Shown: positions 11,763 to 23,744, counted from the first letter of the stretch. The stretch is 64,000 nucleotides of DNA from Hypholoma sublateritium FD-334 SS-4 (GCA_000827495.1 KN817533.1:124001-188000), one strand, 5' to 3'. Numbers and translations are program-made. Notes: generated by a model from the sequence alone, not told the origin.

Positions 11763-13248
11763 TGTGGCGCGGGAGGATCATGGGTGTGAATACGGCGAGG
11801 GCGTAATAGAGTACTATGGTCTGCCGCGATGCTACATACATACTACATACTTGTTGATGGCGCCGCGGTGATCTGGTGTGAGCTTCTGCGCCTCGCGGGA
11901 GAGAGATGGGGGTAGGGTGCTGTGGCGCGAGGGGGTGAATGAATGGGTGGGTGTGGTTTGATATTACTTACGACTCGGAGGCGGTGTGCCCCGAGCCCTC
12001 GACGCGGCGCGATCTGGATCGTCATGCAGTAAGTAAGTAATGCCGGCGTGCTATTCGCGGCGCCCTCGAGGCGGCGCGGAGATCGTGGAGCGGCATAAAT
12101 AGCGCGCTGTACATATGTAGCTCGACGAGGTCCTGCCTTCTCGATGCACGCAGCGCCGCACGGAGATGAGCACGAAAGCAGAAGCGGACCGCGCCTCGGA
12201 CGACACACGAGCTATTTAATGTATGTAACGCACACGAGCAGACCGATCCAGGCCGCTGCGCACGTATACAGCTCGCAGAGGCTCGCCCGGGTGCCGGTGC
12301 TGGCGTGCGCGTGCTTCTGCGGGCGTGCGGGGCATATGGGGCTCGTGCGCATGGGTCTATGCTGCATGGGGCTGGCGCGATCGAGGCGGCCAGCTGCGCC
12401 CGAAGGGGGGCGCAGGCACCGGGCAGGGATGACGCAGGGCGGTATACTTAGACGGCGTGCCACAGCGGGACGGGGGGCCGGCGGGTGTGCTTTACTTGTA
12501 CACGGCGCGCGCACGAGCGTTTGTCCGCGTCCGACGTCGCACTGCATTGAGTCGCGCAGAATAGCAGCGATCGTATGCACGGCGATGTCGAGGGCAGAAC
12601 CCCGGGGACAAGTGGCGGGCATGCGTGGAGCTGATTGGCTGGCGCGTGGCCGGCAGACGCCGATCGGTCATCGATAGCGGGTGAAACTCCGCCGGGCGAC
12701 GGTGACGAACCGCTCGAGTGCGCCCACGACGTGCACAGCACCGCGTCCCGCAGGCCAGCCAGCCAGCCACCAGCCCACGATTACCGACCAGGCGAGGAAC
12801 ACCGATCTGCGTCTCTTGACCCGCGAGTGCGTGCCCGCCGTGTGTGCTGAAAATTTTCCGCTGCTGATGATGTGTCTCTCTGTGTGTGTGGTGCAGGTGG
12901 TCATCCGTCCGAGGTGCGTGCTGCTGGTGGTGGTGCTGGTGGCTACAAATACCCGTGCTGACAGAGGCCAGGCGAACCTCCCTGACAGGACCCGCCCCGC
13001 TCTTCTTACCTGCCTCCTCGCCCCGCGCGAGGCCCCCCCCGGCTGAAAAACCGCGTCCTTGCCGTCCTCTCCCGCCCGGCGCCACCCCGACCGTGGCGGT
13101 TCAGGCTCGGTAATCACGCCCTCCAGCGATTCACTGCACACCCGACACCAGCAGGCCGCCGCGCCCGCCTGCCGCGCCCCCAAAAGCCCCCCCGATCGCG
13201 TGCGATCTTCCAACCACCAACACCACCACCACCAACAACACAGAAACG

Positions 13249-15111
13249 ATGTCGCGCCTCGCCACCCTCGCGCCGCACGCCGTCGACTTCGCCTTCCACG
13301 AGCCCGCGCGCCCCGCGTGGGCCGCCCCTGAAAATGCGCCCGACGCCCCCGCGGACGACGGCGCGCACCTGTTCGCCGGGCTGCCGCCGCTCTATGCGGG
13401 GCACCCCGACGTGCACCTGCGCCGCGGGATCATGCAGGCCGCGCAGCGCGCGGCGGAGCACGTGCCCGACGCGGAGCAGGCGTTCTTCGTCGCGGACCTC
13501 GCGGAGGTGTACCGCCAGCACCAGCGCTGGCGCGCCGCGCTGCCTGACGTGCAGCCGTTCTATGGTGCCCCTTTTCCCCCTTAATATATGCACGCACGGC
13601 TGACGGTGTTTGTTTTCTTGCAGCGGTGAAGTGCAACCCCGACCCATACATCATCCGCCTCCTCGCCGCGCTCGGCGCAGGGTTCGACTGCGCCTCGAAC
13701 AACGAGATCTCCACCGTGCTCGGCGCGGGCCCCATATCCCCCACCAACATCATCTTCGCGAACCCGTGCAAGGCGCTCTCGTTCATCCGCGCCGCCGCGC
13801 GCGCGCGCGTCGACACCTGCACGTTCGACAACGCCGACGAGCTCGCGAAGCTCGCGCGCGCGCACCCCCGCGCGAGGGCGGTGCTCCGCATCCTGACGGA
13901 CGACAGCAAGAGCCTGTGTGCGTTCGGCGTCAAGTTCGGCGCGCCCCTGTCCGCGGTGCCCGCGCTGCTTGCGCGCGCTAAAGCCCTAGGCGTGAATGTC
14001 GTGGGCGTGAGCTTCCACGTGGGCAGTGGGTGCTACGACCCCGCGGTGTACACCGACGCCCTCGCGCGCGCGCGCGCGGCGTTCGCCCTGGGCGCCGCGG
14101 CGGGGTTCACGTTCGACCTCCTGGACCTCGGCGGCGGGTTCGAGAGCGCGTCGTTCGCGCACGCCGCGCGCGTGATCCGCGCGGGGCTCGAGCGGTACTT
14201 CCCGGAGAGGGAGCGGGAGGGCGTGCGGGTTATCGCGGAGCCGGGGAGGTACTACGTCGCGACGGCGTTCAAGCTCGCGGCGTGTGTCATTGCGCGGCGC
14301 GCGCCGGCGGAGTCTGCCCCTGTCTTTGCCCCGGCCTCTTCGCCCGCGTCGCTCCCACCGGCTGCTCCGGCCCGGGACGCACAGGCGCCGATGATAGCAC
14401 CTGCGGTGCCCCCCGCGCCGGCCCCTTCGGGCAGCCCGTCCGCGGGCGTGGGCGTGGGCGGGACGGTTGCGAAGGCTCTGCGCCTGGCGGCGGGGGCGCT
14501 GACGCGGCGTGCGCCGACGAAGGAAAAGGAGGGGCGCGACAAGCAGCATGGGGCAGAGGTGCCCGCTGCGCCTCCGCCGCCGGCTGTGGGCGCGGCGACG
14601 GCGGGGGAGGGCGACGCGGCGCCGGAGGTCATGTGTACGTCCATCTTTTTTAATCCGACGACGCGGACACTCATCTTTTAATCGTGATAATGCAGACTAC
14701 ATCAACGACGGCGTGTACGGCGCGTTCAACTGCATTTTGTTCGACCACCAGCATATCACGCCGTACGTGCTCTCGCTCGGGGGGTCCTTCCACGTACCCT
14801 CCTCCCCCTCTTCTCAAAACACCCCAACCCAAAACACCACCCTGACCCGCGCCTCCGTCTGGGGCCCAACATGCGACTCCATCGACCTCGTCTGCCCCTC
14901 CACTGCCCTCCCCTCGTCCTTGCGCGTCGGCGACTGGCTGGGCTTCGAGAACATGGGCGCGTACACGCGCTGCGCGGCGAGCATGTTCAATGGGTTCGAG
15001 GTGAGCCGCGTGGTGTATACTGCGGGCGGGGCGGGCGCGGGCGAGGTGAGGGGGGTGCTTGGGGGGTGGGCGGCGAGGGAGGGGGAGGGGGCGGGGGAGG
15101 ATAAGATGTGA
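13249..15111 (+). CDS. odc: Ornithine decarboxylase
   Basis: This PLP enzyme converts ornithine to putrescine, the first committed step of polyamine synthesis, in the cytosol. Three exons (13249-13564, 13624-14634, 14696-15111) give 580 residues. The PLP-lysine motif FYAVKCNPD is rebuilt across intron 1. Other family blocks are GFDCASNNEI, FANPCKALSFI, RILTDDSKSLCAFGVKFG, HVGSGCYDP, EPGRYYV, YYINDGVYGAFNC (across intron 2), the active-site cysteine motif WGPTCDSID and GDWLGFENMGAYT. Between EPGRYYV and YYINDG sits an insertion of over 100 residues, rich in Ala and Pro, which explains the length over the usual ~450. Codon use is extremely GC-rich at third positions, like the surrounding DNA. 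The start follows a purine context (GAAACG before ATG). Confidence 0.95.
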
Positions 15112-16184
15112 GCGGGGCGTGCGGATAAGGAAAGGGAAAGGAAAGGAAAAGGAAAGCGCGCGTGCGGTGCGTCGGGTTTGTGTTGCTGTTTCGCGATGCG
15201 TACATGGTTGGTTATACGGGAGGGGGAGAAGTAGAAGTGTGAGGAGGGGCGAAAAGCGCCGCGGGCGCGGGAAATGGTGATTTCACAAGGCGCGTGTCTG
15301 TGCGCGTACTAGATGATGGTTGGTTATTCTAGATTCTCTATTCTCTATTTCGTCTGGTGCTTGCGTATCGTGCTTCCGCTCCTTGTGCCTCGTATTATCG
15401 CGGCTCGTACTTTGTTTGGCTTGGTTACCGCGTACTTGCTTGCATACTTACATATATTTCTGCGTACATTCGTAGTATTGTGTTTCGTGCTTACTTCTGT
15501 AGATGATGCTGTTATTTCATCGTGTTCTGTTTGTGCGTTGCGTTGCGTGGTGTGGCGTGGTGTGCTGTTCAATCCGGAAATACGGGTACCACTTTTAGAT
15601 TTTGGTGGCGGCGGCGGCGGTGGTGTCCAAAGCGGCCGGCCGGCCGGCGCGCTGCGTTCGACTCGGCCTGCCTGTACTTATTGGAGAATAAGCATATGTG
15701 AGACGCAGTTTTTGGTGTGAACCTGGGGTATGAGTGCGGTTACCCAGTACTCCTCTTATATCACACCGACATGACAAGACAGGCAGTGGCGTCGTCGTCG
15801 CCCCCAGCCGGCCCGCCGCAACGCCTGCCTACCTAGCTCGATGCAATGTTGATTATGATGGTGTTTAAATTTGTCTCGCGTATACGGCGCCTATGGGCTG
15901 CTCGTACGCAGTGGCGCTACGGCACGGAAATACGGGTGCGCTTGCGCGGAGACGTGCCAGTGGAGCGGTGGCGTCGAGCGTGGGTGCGCGCGAGCGCCGA
16001 CGGCGGCAGGGGGCGCCGTGGGCAGTGGCAGCGGGGAGTGAGTGGCTTTGGGCGCGGCTCCGGAAACACACATTTTTCGTGTCTTGGGTGACCGACACTG
16101 CGTTGCGCCAAATTCTATTCAGGTCAAGATAATCAGTGGGATCGGCCGGCACGTACCCGCGAAAGGCGGTAAGTAATGACAGGG

Positions 16185-16665
16185 TGTCTCCCGCGACGCC
16201 ACGACGGCGGCACGGCGCGGCGCTAGCTGCTGCATAAGGCTATAGTGTAGTTGCGTACAGCACTTACGGTAACGTACCGCTGACATACCGCTAACATACC
16301 GCTGATCCTCGGGGCCGGCGCGTCGACGCGCTGCGCGGAGCCGCAGCCGGGACGGCTAGTGGCGTCGGTGGCGTCGTCCCGGCGGACGCACTACGTACGC
16401 ACATGCGCGACGCGATTATTGTAGCTGGCGCCTGGATATACGGCGACTGAGCACGCCTCGTAGAGTAGGCACATTGCTGCCGCCACACCGACCCGTCATG
16501 ATGCATGAGGGCGCAGCGGCCGTGGCGTCTCCGGCGCGCGCGACGTCATATGATAGTGCCCGGCCCGCGCGTAGGCGCCCGCGGGGGGCGACACTTACAC
16601 GGTGGCAGGTTGTCTCCCGCGACGCCACGCGCGTCAGCCGGCGTGGCGCGGCTGCTGCATAAGGG
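16185..16665 (+). repeat. Direct repeat pair of about 55 bp
   Basis: TGTCTCCCGCGACGCCACG followed by a GGCGCGGC block and GCTGCTGCATAAGG occurs at 16185-16239 and again at 16611-16665. The copies differ by small substitutions and indels. Confidence 0.7.
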
Positions 16666-17577
16666 TACATGCACCTGCCACCGGTATTCGAGGCGTGCGT
16701 ATTTGCTTTGCAGATGCATACTACCGCCGGGGAAATAGAACGATGCCGTGCAAGGTGCGCTGTATGTAGCTGGGTGGGTCGTATCAGCATCGGGAATAGC
16801 AATAGTATAGTATCACGGACACCGCGAGCGGGCACTTGATCGAGCCGCTTTAACGTGAAATCTTTGCATGTTGGTGTCGGGCGTCAGACGCGGCGCGGGA
16901 TGCACAGTGCGCTTAAATTTACAAGGAGGTGCGTGCCGTGCAAACCAGGATGGTTTCGGGCGTCGGGCGCGGCACGGGATGCAGTGGCGCTGTGGTGGTG
17001 CGCGTCCGAGTCGGCGTCGTACAAACCTGGCTTCCCACCGGCACAGACGTACAGGGTGAGGAACACATGACACCGCACATCCTCGACGCTGCATATCCTT
17101 ATTATACCGGCCCAGGCCCAGGGCAGCGGCACACTCACGTACACATCCCAAAGGGCAATTCGGGGAGGGCATCATCAGCATCAGCATCAGTATCAGCATC
17201 TATCACGTACCTGGTGACGAGGCTTGCTGATCGCGCCGCGTCGAATCTGGATTCTGCACACACTCGCTGGGCTGGTTTCGGGCGTCGACGTGTTATGTAT
17301 GTATTTCTGGGAATCAGGTAATGCGCCACCAGGTCCATTACGCCTGATATACATAGCCCGGGATTCGCACTCCATCGCGACGCGGTGCGTGCATATGATA
17401 CCGCTTTGATAATAATAAGTACGCCTGTGTGCGCACCTACTTGCTTGCTTAGTCGCATATGCGCATATGCGCGTCCTGGACCAGGCGGGGCGTGCGAGTG
17501 AGGGCCTGCGGTCCCGGCCAGATCGATCGCTGGGAGCGCTTTCTGCAGTCCGCCATACATACATACAACTAAAAACA

Positions 17578-18476
17578 GCTTACCCGCCATCCGAGCACGC
17601 CTGAAACCAGCCGCGAGCTGCGTACATACATAGTGACCAACTATCTAGGAATATCAGACGGACGCACGCCGCCGTGCGGGCGCAGGCGCAGCCGCGCTGC
17701 AGTATGGGCAACTTGAGACGGCTTACCCGCCATCCGCGCACGAGGGAAGAAAGGCTGTCCTGGGATTGACCACGGGCTGCATACATAGTATGTAGTGACC
17801 ATTGCGGAATATCAGACGGACGTACGAACGCCGTGCGAGCGCAGGCGCAGCCGCGCGCGGTCGCCCCAAGCTGCATACATGCAGTCGACGCCCTCTTGAT
17901 CCATCGCTCACATAACTTATACCTCCATATAACGCATACCTTTGTCCGTCCACCGAGTCGGTTCGCAGGGAAATGCAAGCCATAACCCATACCCCTTCGC
18001 GAGAAAAACGCATAGGTATATGGGCCACATCCACGGAAAAGTACAGCCCAGAGCGTTGTAGCTCCGTAAGTCAAAAATAAACAAAAATCATGGCATTCTG
18101 TCGTGTGCCAACTGTTACCACGGCCCCAACACGTCTCGAGATTCCTTGGAAAAGGTGTGAAGAAACCAAAAGCTCCTCAAAGTTGCAGTTCACAAGCCAA
18201 GAAGGCGTTTCCTCGTTGAGAGAAGGTGATTGGAACATGAAGCAAACACCGCTGACAAGGCGTTTTAAATAAATAAAAATTGGCCGACCTCACGCTAAGT
18301 GCATACTGACTCTCTCATAACCCATACTTTTGGCTGTCCCGAGAGGCATGGCGTAAGAGGGAGGCGACTGCAGCGCACCCCCGATGGTACGTTGTTCGCG
18401 GACTGCATACTGCACTACGTAGGAACATCAGACGGACGTGCGGACGCCGTGCGAGCGCAGGCGCAGCCGCGCGCGG
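17578..18476 (+). repeat. Diverged ~145-bp repeat: two tandem copies and one distant partial copy
   Basis: Units at about 17578-17720 and 17721-17872 both begin CTTACCCGCCATCC and contain a TACATA tract, GTGACCA, then ATCAGACGGACG and a CGCAGGCGCAGCCGCGC block. The second half recurs at 18426-18476. Long reverse-strand frames through this region are just translations of the repeat. Confidence 0.7.
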
Positions 18477-18667
18477 CCCCGCGCCCAGATCCTACATACG
18501 CAGATCTGCAAGTTCTGGGACACCCACATCTCAGCTTTATTTCTTTCTTTCATGTTAGTGTCGTGCCGTGCCAAATCCGGTGGTGCGTTGTCGGGCGCGC
18601 ATCCGGGGCCGGGAGTGCGTTTAGCCTCGGGCCCGCGCCCCTATCGCTCGGCACGGGCGGTTTATAG

Positions 18668-19287
18668 CAGTGTTGGCAACCCCACGGGTAGGTGTGGGAA
18701 CCCACCACCACGAATTCGTGGGTATCCACTGGATACGCCATGTCCACGTTTGTGGGCATGGCTATTCCCAGGATCACTCATGGCAAGTATCACTATATAT
18801 GGATCATATATGATATTATGTAACAGTGAGGCCAACGAGGCTCAAGACGTAGTACTAGCACACGTAGAGTCAACATAGATTGGTAAATCCACTATGAATA
18901 CTTGGTAGATTGTCCATGGAAATGTGCCACTACGTCTAAGCTATGTATAAATTCATGTTTTATTTAGCGTATATTGTGAACCACATTTACTTTTAGTGCT
19001 CAAGCCAGCGAACTCATTGACTGCAGTGCGTGTCAGGATTAATTACTATCTGCATCTTCTACGAGAATATTATTGGGCTAGCAACGGGCCGAATGACGGT
19101 ATTTTAAAAGTTTGCATGGTTTTTAGCCTCAACATGTCATCGCGGCGCATCGCGCGCGCGTCGCCCCCATGTCGCCCCCACGCGATTTCCATAATGAGTA
19201 ACCCCACCCCCACGAATGGCGTGGGTATCCACACTTTTGTGGATTCGTGGATTCCCACGTGGATATCCAGTGGGGTTGCCAACACTG
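18668..19287. mobile_element. hAT-type non-autonomous DNA transposon (MITE), 620 bp
   Basis: The left end reads CAGTGTTGGCAACCCCAC and the right end is its exact reverse complement, an 18-bp terminal inverted repeat. Both sides are flanked by the same 8-bp target duplication GTTTATAG (18660-18667 and 19288-19295), which fits the hAT preference nTnnnnAn. Subterminal regions carry further CCCACG / CGTGGGTATCCAC motifs in both orientations. The interior (about 18780-19130) is AT-rich against very GC-rich flanks and holds no transposase frame, so the element would need a transposase from elsewhere. The exact duplication argues for a fairly recent insertion. Confidence 0.93.
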
Positions 19288-19295
19288 GTTTATAG

Positions 19296-20771
19296 CGGTT
19301 TATGTGCGCAAAGGCAGGATAAGCGCGCCTTGGAATAGGCCGTCCAGCGCCCGGAGCCGAGCGCGCGGGTAGTTAAAACTTATCGCTGGAGCAGCCCGAC
19401 TTGGTGTTATTGTTCGACTTTGAATTGCGTTCGCGGCGGTGGTGTAATTGCTTGTAATTGGGTACGCGGGGATGGCGTCATCGCCGATCGGGAGGCATGG
19501 ACTAGACATATCAGATTAGCGGCGCGGCGTGGCGCGCGCACTCGCGCTACATACAAACATACATAGGTCGAAGACTCGAACGGCGCCTGATATGCGTGCG
19601 AGGAGTGCGCCGACGCGCCGGCAGCGCACGGAGGCGTGGGCTTATCAGATTAAGGTAGAGGCGGATGAGAAGGGGGACTCGAACGGCGCATGATATGATT
19701 GCCAGGCAGAAGGAAGTGCGCCGTCGCGCACAGTACGGCGCGGTGCCGGGCTGGCAGGGCGGGGATGGCGTCATCGAGCTTAAACCCAGGATACTTGCAG
19801 GTGGGTAAGTATAGGCATGTATAGGCAAGTATAGGCGAAGTATGGGTGGGGATTGGGTAAAGATAGGTAAAGGTAAAGTATGGACGAAGATGTGCGAACG
19901 AGCGCACGCACGGCCGCGCTATAATTATAATCGCAGGCGCCCACGGGACCGCACGGTTCCCAGCCCTGCGTGTGCAGTTCGTGGGAGCGGGCGGGGTGGG
20001 GGCTGGAGGGGCGACTGAACCGCGTCAGGCGGGGGGCGGGCGCGGGACATATTGGGAGGGCGATTGTGTTCGCTGTGTCGGCGCAAAGCCAGCGCAGCCC
20101 CGTCGCCCGCGTGCCACAGTAGTGTCAGCGATTGGCGTCGGCGGCGGCCCCGTGCGGCTGGGTGGGTGGCGTGCCTATTTTAGCCGAGCGACGACATATT
20201 TAGACGGGGGCTAGCGTGCTCGGCTTCGGTCGGTACCGAGGTGCGATAAGGGCGGGCCGCGCCGTCGTCAAGGGCCGGTTCGCGTGCACGAGCGAGCTGG
20301 CGAGCCGCGAGCGGGCTGGCTCGCTCGCGCGTCAGGCACGCGTGGGGCGCGCCGCCGCCGCCGCCCCCTGGTTGCGCTACATAGCGCTGGGTGTAGGCTA
20401 GCCCAGGGCGCACACGCTTGGATGGATCGGCGAGCCGGGTGGGTGGGTGAGGCTTGGATGGGTGGGGGGAGGCGCGCCGTCGCGAGGGGCGATGGATCTG
20501 GCGGGAGCGGCGGCGCATCTCGATGCGGCGCGGCCCAATATAGCGCGGCTGGGTGGGTGGGTGGTTCGCACCCAGATGGGGCGGCGGGTGCCGTCGGAGC
20601 GCGCCCGAAATGCCATGCCGTGAGCGCCCCCCCCACTCGTGCCCGGCAATTTCGCCTGCGCAGATGAGAGAGGCGGCCCACGCGCGTGCGTGCGGTGATC
20701 GCCCCGGGGTAGTACATATACGAGGCGCCGCGCCGCGGGGCTGCTTCCTGTCCGCCGCTACCGCCACCGCC
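19296..20771. other. GC-rich upstream region of the APSES gene
   Basis: No gene recognised. A run of TATAGGCA-type repeats with related TAGGTAAAG units lies at 19805-19885. GTGGGTGG/TGGGTGGG tracts occur near 20435-20570. The sequence probably includes the promoter and leader of the APSES regulator at 20772. Confidence 0.45.
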
Positions 20772-22914
20772 ATGCTGCTGCACGCTGCCGCTGCGCCCGC
20801 TGCCGCTGCGCCCGCTGGCGCCTATCCCCCGCCCCCGCTGCCGCCGCACCACCACCACGACGCCGCCGCCGCCGGCGCGGCGCTGCCCCCCGCGCCCCCC
20901 GGCCCCCGCTTCCGCCCGTACGCGAGCGCCACGCACCACGTCACGAAGGGGCGGTACATCACGTCGAACGACGTGCGCGGGTACATGTGAGTCTGTCTGT
21001 CTGCGCTCTGCGCCCCGGCTGACGGCGCAGCCCCGTGTACGAGTACCCGCTCAACGGGCAGTGGATCATGATGGACATCGACGACGGGTACATCCTCTGG
21101 ACGGGCATATGGAAGGCGCTCGGGAACTCGAAAGGTGTGTGCCGGTATTTTGTGCGGTGGGCGCCGAGTGCGTGCTGACGCGGTGCAGCGGACATCGTGA
21201 AAATGATCGACTCGCAGCCCGACCTCGCGCCGCTCATCCGGCGCGTGCGCGGCGGCTACCTCAAAATACAGGGCACATGGATGCCATACGAGGTGCGCCC
21301 CCCAGCTACCCGCGCACGCAATTAACGCTAACGCCCGCCCGCGCAGGTCGCACTCAAGCTCTCGCGCAGAGTCGCGTGGGCGATCCGCGACGACCTCATC
21401 CCGCTCTTCGGGTGCGCCTTCCCCCCCTTTCCCCCGTGTGTGCGCGCACTGACAGCCCGCGCCCGCAGGCCGACGTTCCCCGGGACCTGCCTCGCGCCCG
21501 ACCAGCCGGGCTACGGCCAGGTCGTCCCCCACGGCGCGGGGCGCCGCCGCGCGCGCCGCGCAACGCAGCCCGCAGGAGCCAACGCCGCCGCAGCCGCCGT
21601 CATGCAGCAGATGCCCCGCGCCGCCGGCTGGACCGTCGTCACCCCCCACCCGCGCGCTGCCGGGCCCGCTCCCGCCCTCGCCCCAGCGCCGGCGAGCGCG
21701 CCGCCGCAGTACGCACAGGACTTTGCGCTGCGCTCCCCATACGCGTCCGCCGCGTCGAGCGCGGACGACGCCGAGCGCCGGCGCTTCGCCTCGCCCGCGC
21801 CGAGCTTTAACAGTGCGCGCGCGCGCTCGCCCGGCGCCCCGCCACCAACCGCGTTCCGCACCCCGCGCCCCGGGCTCTCGCTCGACACCGGCCTGCTCCC
21901 CCCACCCCCACCCCCACCGCACGCGCACGCGCACCCCGCACCACCGCACTCGCCGCGCGAGATTCACCTCGCGCCGATCCGCGACGCCGGCGGCGCGTCG
22001 CCCTACTCTTTGCCGCCGATCTCGGCGCTCGCGGGCGGGTGCATTTCTGGTGGGGGTGCTGGGGGCGGTGGGGGTGCTGGAGGGGGTGGAGGGGGTGGGG
22101 GTGGGGGGGCGAGGGATGCGGCGGCGGTGTTGCGCCGGCTGCGCATGGACGATGTCTGCGTCGGTGGTGGTGGGGGTGGGGGTGGTGGGGGGGAGGAGGC
22201 GCAGTGGGCGAGGCGGCACTCGGTTGCGTCGTCGTTAGTGCTTTGCTTTGTCTTTACCACACCGCGCGAGTGCTGACCCCGTTTTTCCTTTGGAGCAGGA
22301 AACCGCCCGAGCCGTACCCGTCCCCGCGCTTCCAGCCGTACGGCGCCCCGCCCGACTCGTACCCGCACGCCCATTCGTACCCGCACACCTACCCGCACAC
22401 CTACCCCCATAGTCACACCCACACCCACACCCACAACCACGCGCACAACCACAGCCATAATCATGCGCACGGCCTGCACCGCGCGCGCTCGTCGTCGAGC
22501 ACGGGGCACCGCTCGGGGGCGCACGGCGACTGGGCCGGGCGGCGCACGTCCTCGCGCGAGCACGCGTACGACTCCTCCTCGTCGCGCGAGCACGCGTACG
22601 ACTCCTCGCGCGAGCACACGTACGACCCCACCCGCGACCGCGACCCCACCCGCCACCCCACGCGCGACCCCGACGCCGACTCGCCCTCGAACCCCTCGCC
22701 GACCTCGCCCGCGACGCCGCACTCGCAGGACCACGACACGCACTCCGCGCTCAGCTCCGCGGAGAGCGACGCGCGCGCCGCCTCGCACGAGAAGGCGCGC
22801 GCGGGGGGGTGGGGGACGCCCGGGCAGAGCGATGAGGATGGGAGTGTTGGAGTGGGAGTGGGCATGGGAGGGGAAAGGGCAGGAGGGGGGGGAAGGCCGT
22901 ACCGCCCTTGGTAG
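20772..22914 (+). CDS. APSES/KilA-N-type DNA-binding transcription factor
   Basis: APSES proteins are fungal transcription factors binding CGCG-containing sites and controlling cell cycle, morphogenesis and development. Six exons (20772-20986, 21031-21134, 21189-21292, 21347-21411, 21469-22233, 22299-22914) give 622 residues. After an Ala/Pro/His-rich N-terminus (a HHHH run), the domain is assembled from the first five exons: KGRYITSNDVRGY, PVYEYPLNGQWIMMDIDDGY, LWTGIWKALGNSK, LIRRVRGGYLKIQGTWMPYE and LSRRVAWAIRDDLIPLFGPTF. The rest is low complexity: a poly-Gly tract (about 22050-22190), a His-alternating tract (about 22360-22470) and tandem REHAYDS units (about 22555-22625). No ankyrin repeats are seen, so it resembles the StuA/Xbp1-like branch more than Mbp1/Swi4. 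The branch is inference. Confidence 0.88.
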
Positions 22915-23059
22915 TGCGCCTGCCCGCGCGATGTGTGTCATCTATCTGCCGTTCGCCGCCGAGCGATATATCTACCTGCCTACCTACCTACCCTACTGGA
23001 CTGCGTCCCAAAACCACCTACTGCCCTCTGCGCCTCCATTAAACACCCGCCGGACTTTC

Positions 23060-23210
23060 CGCTCCTGCCCTCTCCCTCTTTCCCTTTCGTCTCCTCGTCT
23101 CCTCCTCCGTCTCCTCTATATTCTCCTCCGTCTCCGTCTCCTTCTCCTCCGTCTCCGTCTCCTTCTCCTCCGTCTCCTTCGTTCTCTTTAGTCCTCCTTA
23201 GTTATCGTCC
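23060..23210 (+). repeat. Polypyrimidine microsatellite of TCTCCG/TCTCCT units
   Basis: Almost pure C/T on the plus strand, made of CTCCGTCTCC-type hexamers, including a 24-base unit repeated at about 23123-23170. It lies just past the 3' end of the APSES gene. Such mirror-like tracts can form triplex DNA, but this is not shown here. Confidence 0.8.
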
Positions 23211-23672
23211 TCGTTCGTTCTCGCTCGCCCGCCCGCCGCACCTACCACCCACTGTATCGCTACGCAGCTAATCGCGCCTTGACGGCGCCGCATGTACTGT
23301 ACATACACATATATACACATACATAAGTCTCCAGCGCGCAAGGCCTGCCTCCAGCCGCACGGACTCCACGAAACGTGAATGGAGAAAGCTCCAGAGGCTC
23401 TCGAAATAAGGCCGGCGCATGGCGCACGCGTCACCGGCCCTACCAGATACCAAGAAAAATAAATCTGTACCGTCTCGCGAGGGCCTAGTCGCCACCCCCA
23501 GCACACCCCGTACCCCGCCTCAAACCACACCCAACCATCGATCCACTACCGCCGGACATATCCTCCGCCCCCGCCGCGCACGATAACATCCCGTCCCTTT
23601 TTTAATTAAGATACCGCGCCCCTGCGCACTACGCCACCACATCACGGTTGCCCTAAATTAATTGTGCACTGC

Positions 23673-23706
23673 GTATGTATGTAAGTACGTAGCCTTACAT
23701 ACATAC
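23673..23706. repeat. Perfect 13-bp inverted repeat with 8-base loop
   Basis: GTATGTATGTAAG at 23673-23685 is followed after TACGTAGC by its exact reverse complement at 23694-23706. It is close to TACATACA tracts seen elsewhere in the block, so it may be a microsatellite palindrome or a decayed element end. Confidence 0.8.
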
Positions 23707-23744
23707 ACTGCTATGGGACCCCTGAAAGTACACCACATGCTCGT

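Larger units (their letters stand above)
4828..13248. other. GC-rich, gene-poor intergenic block
   Basis: About 8.4 kb with no frame I recognise as a protein. Composition is strongly GC- and CpG-rich from about 4.9 kb onward, which opens many long chance frames on both strands. Diverged direct repeats are listed separately. AT-rich islets occur, for example a TTAATTAATTAAT run at 8205-8217. The last ~380 bases before the ornithine decarboxylase start are pyrimidine-rich and lack ATG, as expected of a transcribed leader. Confidence 0.6.
15112..18659. other. GC-rich intergenic region with short repeats
   Basis: No recognisable protein. The frame at 15313-15720 is hydrophobic but T-rich and looks like chance. 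Repeats include an AGCATC-like run at 17172-17200, tandem ACATACCGCT near 16285-16305 and many TACATACATA tracts (for example 17550-17570). Larger repeats are listed separately. Confidence 0.5.

Noticed and set aside
15313..15720. Hydrophobic forward frame that looks like a membrane protein
   Set aside because: The DNA is simply T-rich here; there is no conserved motif, and the end runs into a poly-Gly GGC repeat.
17580..18074. Reverse frame with repeated peptide units
   Set aside because: The repetition follows the DNA tandem repeat and is not codon-preserving; no start context or domain.
20822..22219. Reverse-strand open frame of 465 codons opposite the APSES gene
   Set aside because: It is a GC-driven shadow: the forward strand has a domain-bearing, spliced gene in phase, and the reverse frame is Arg/Gly-rich with no domain.
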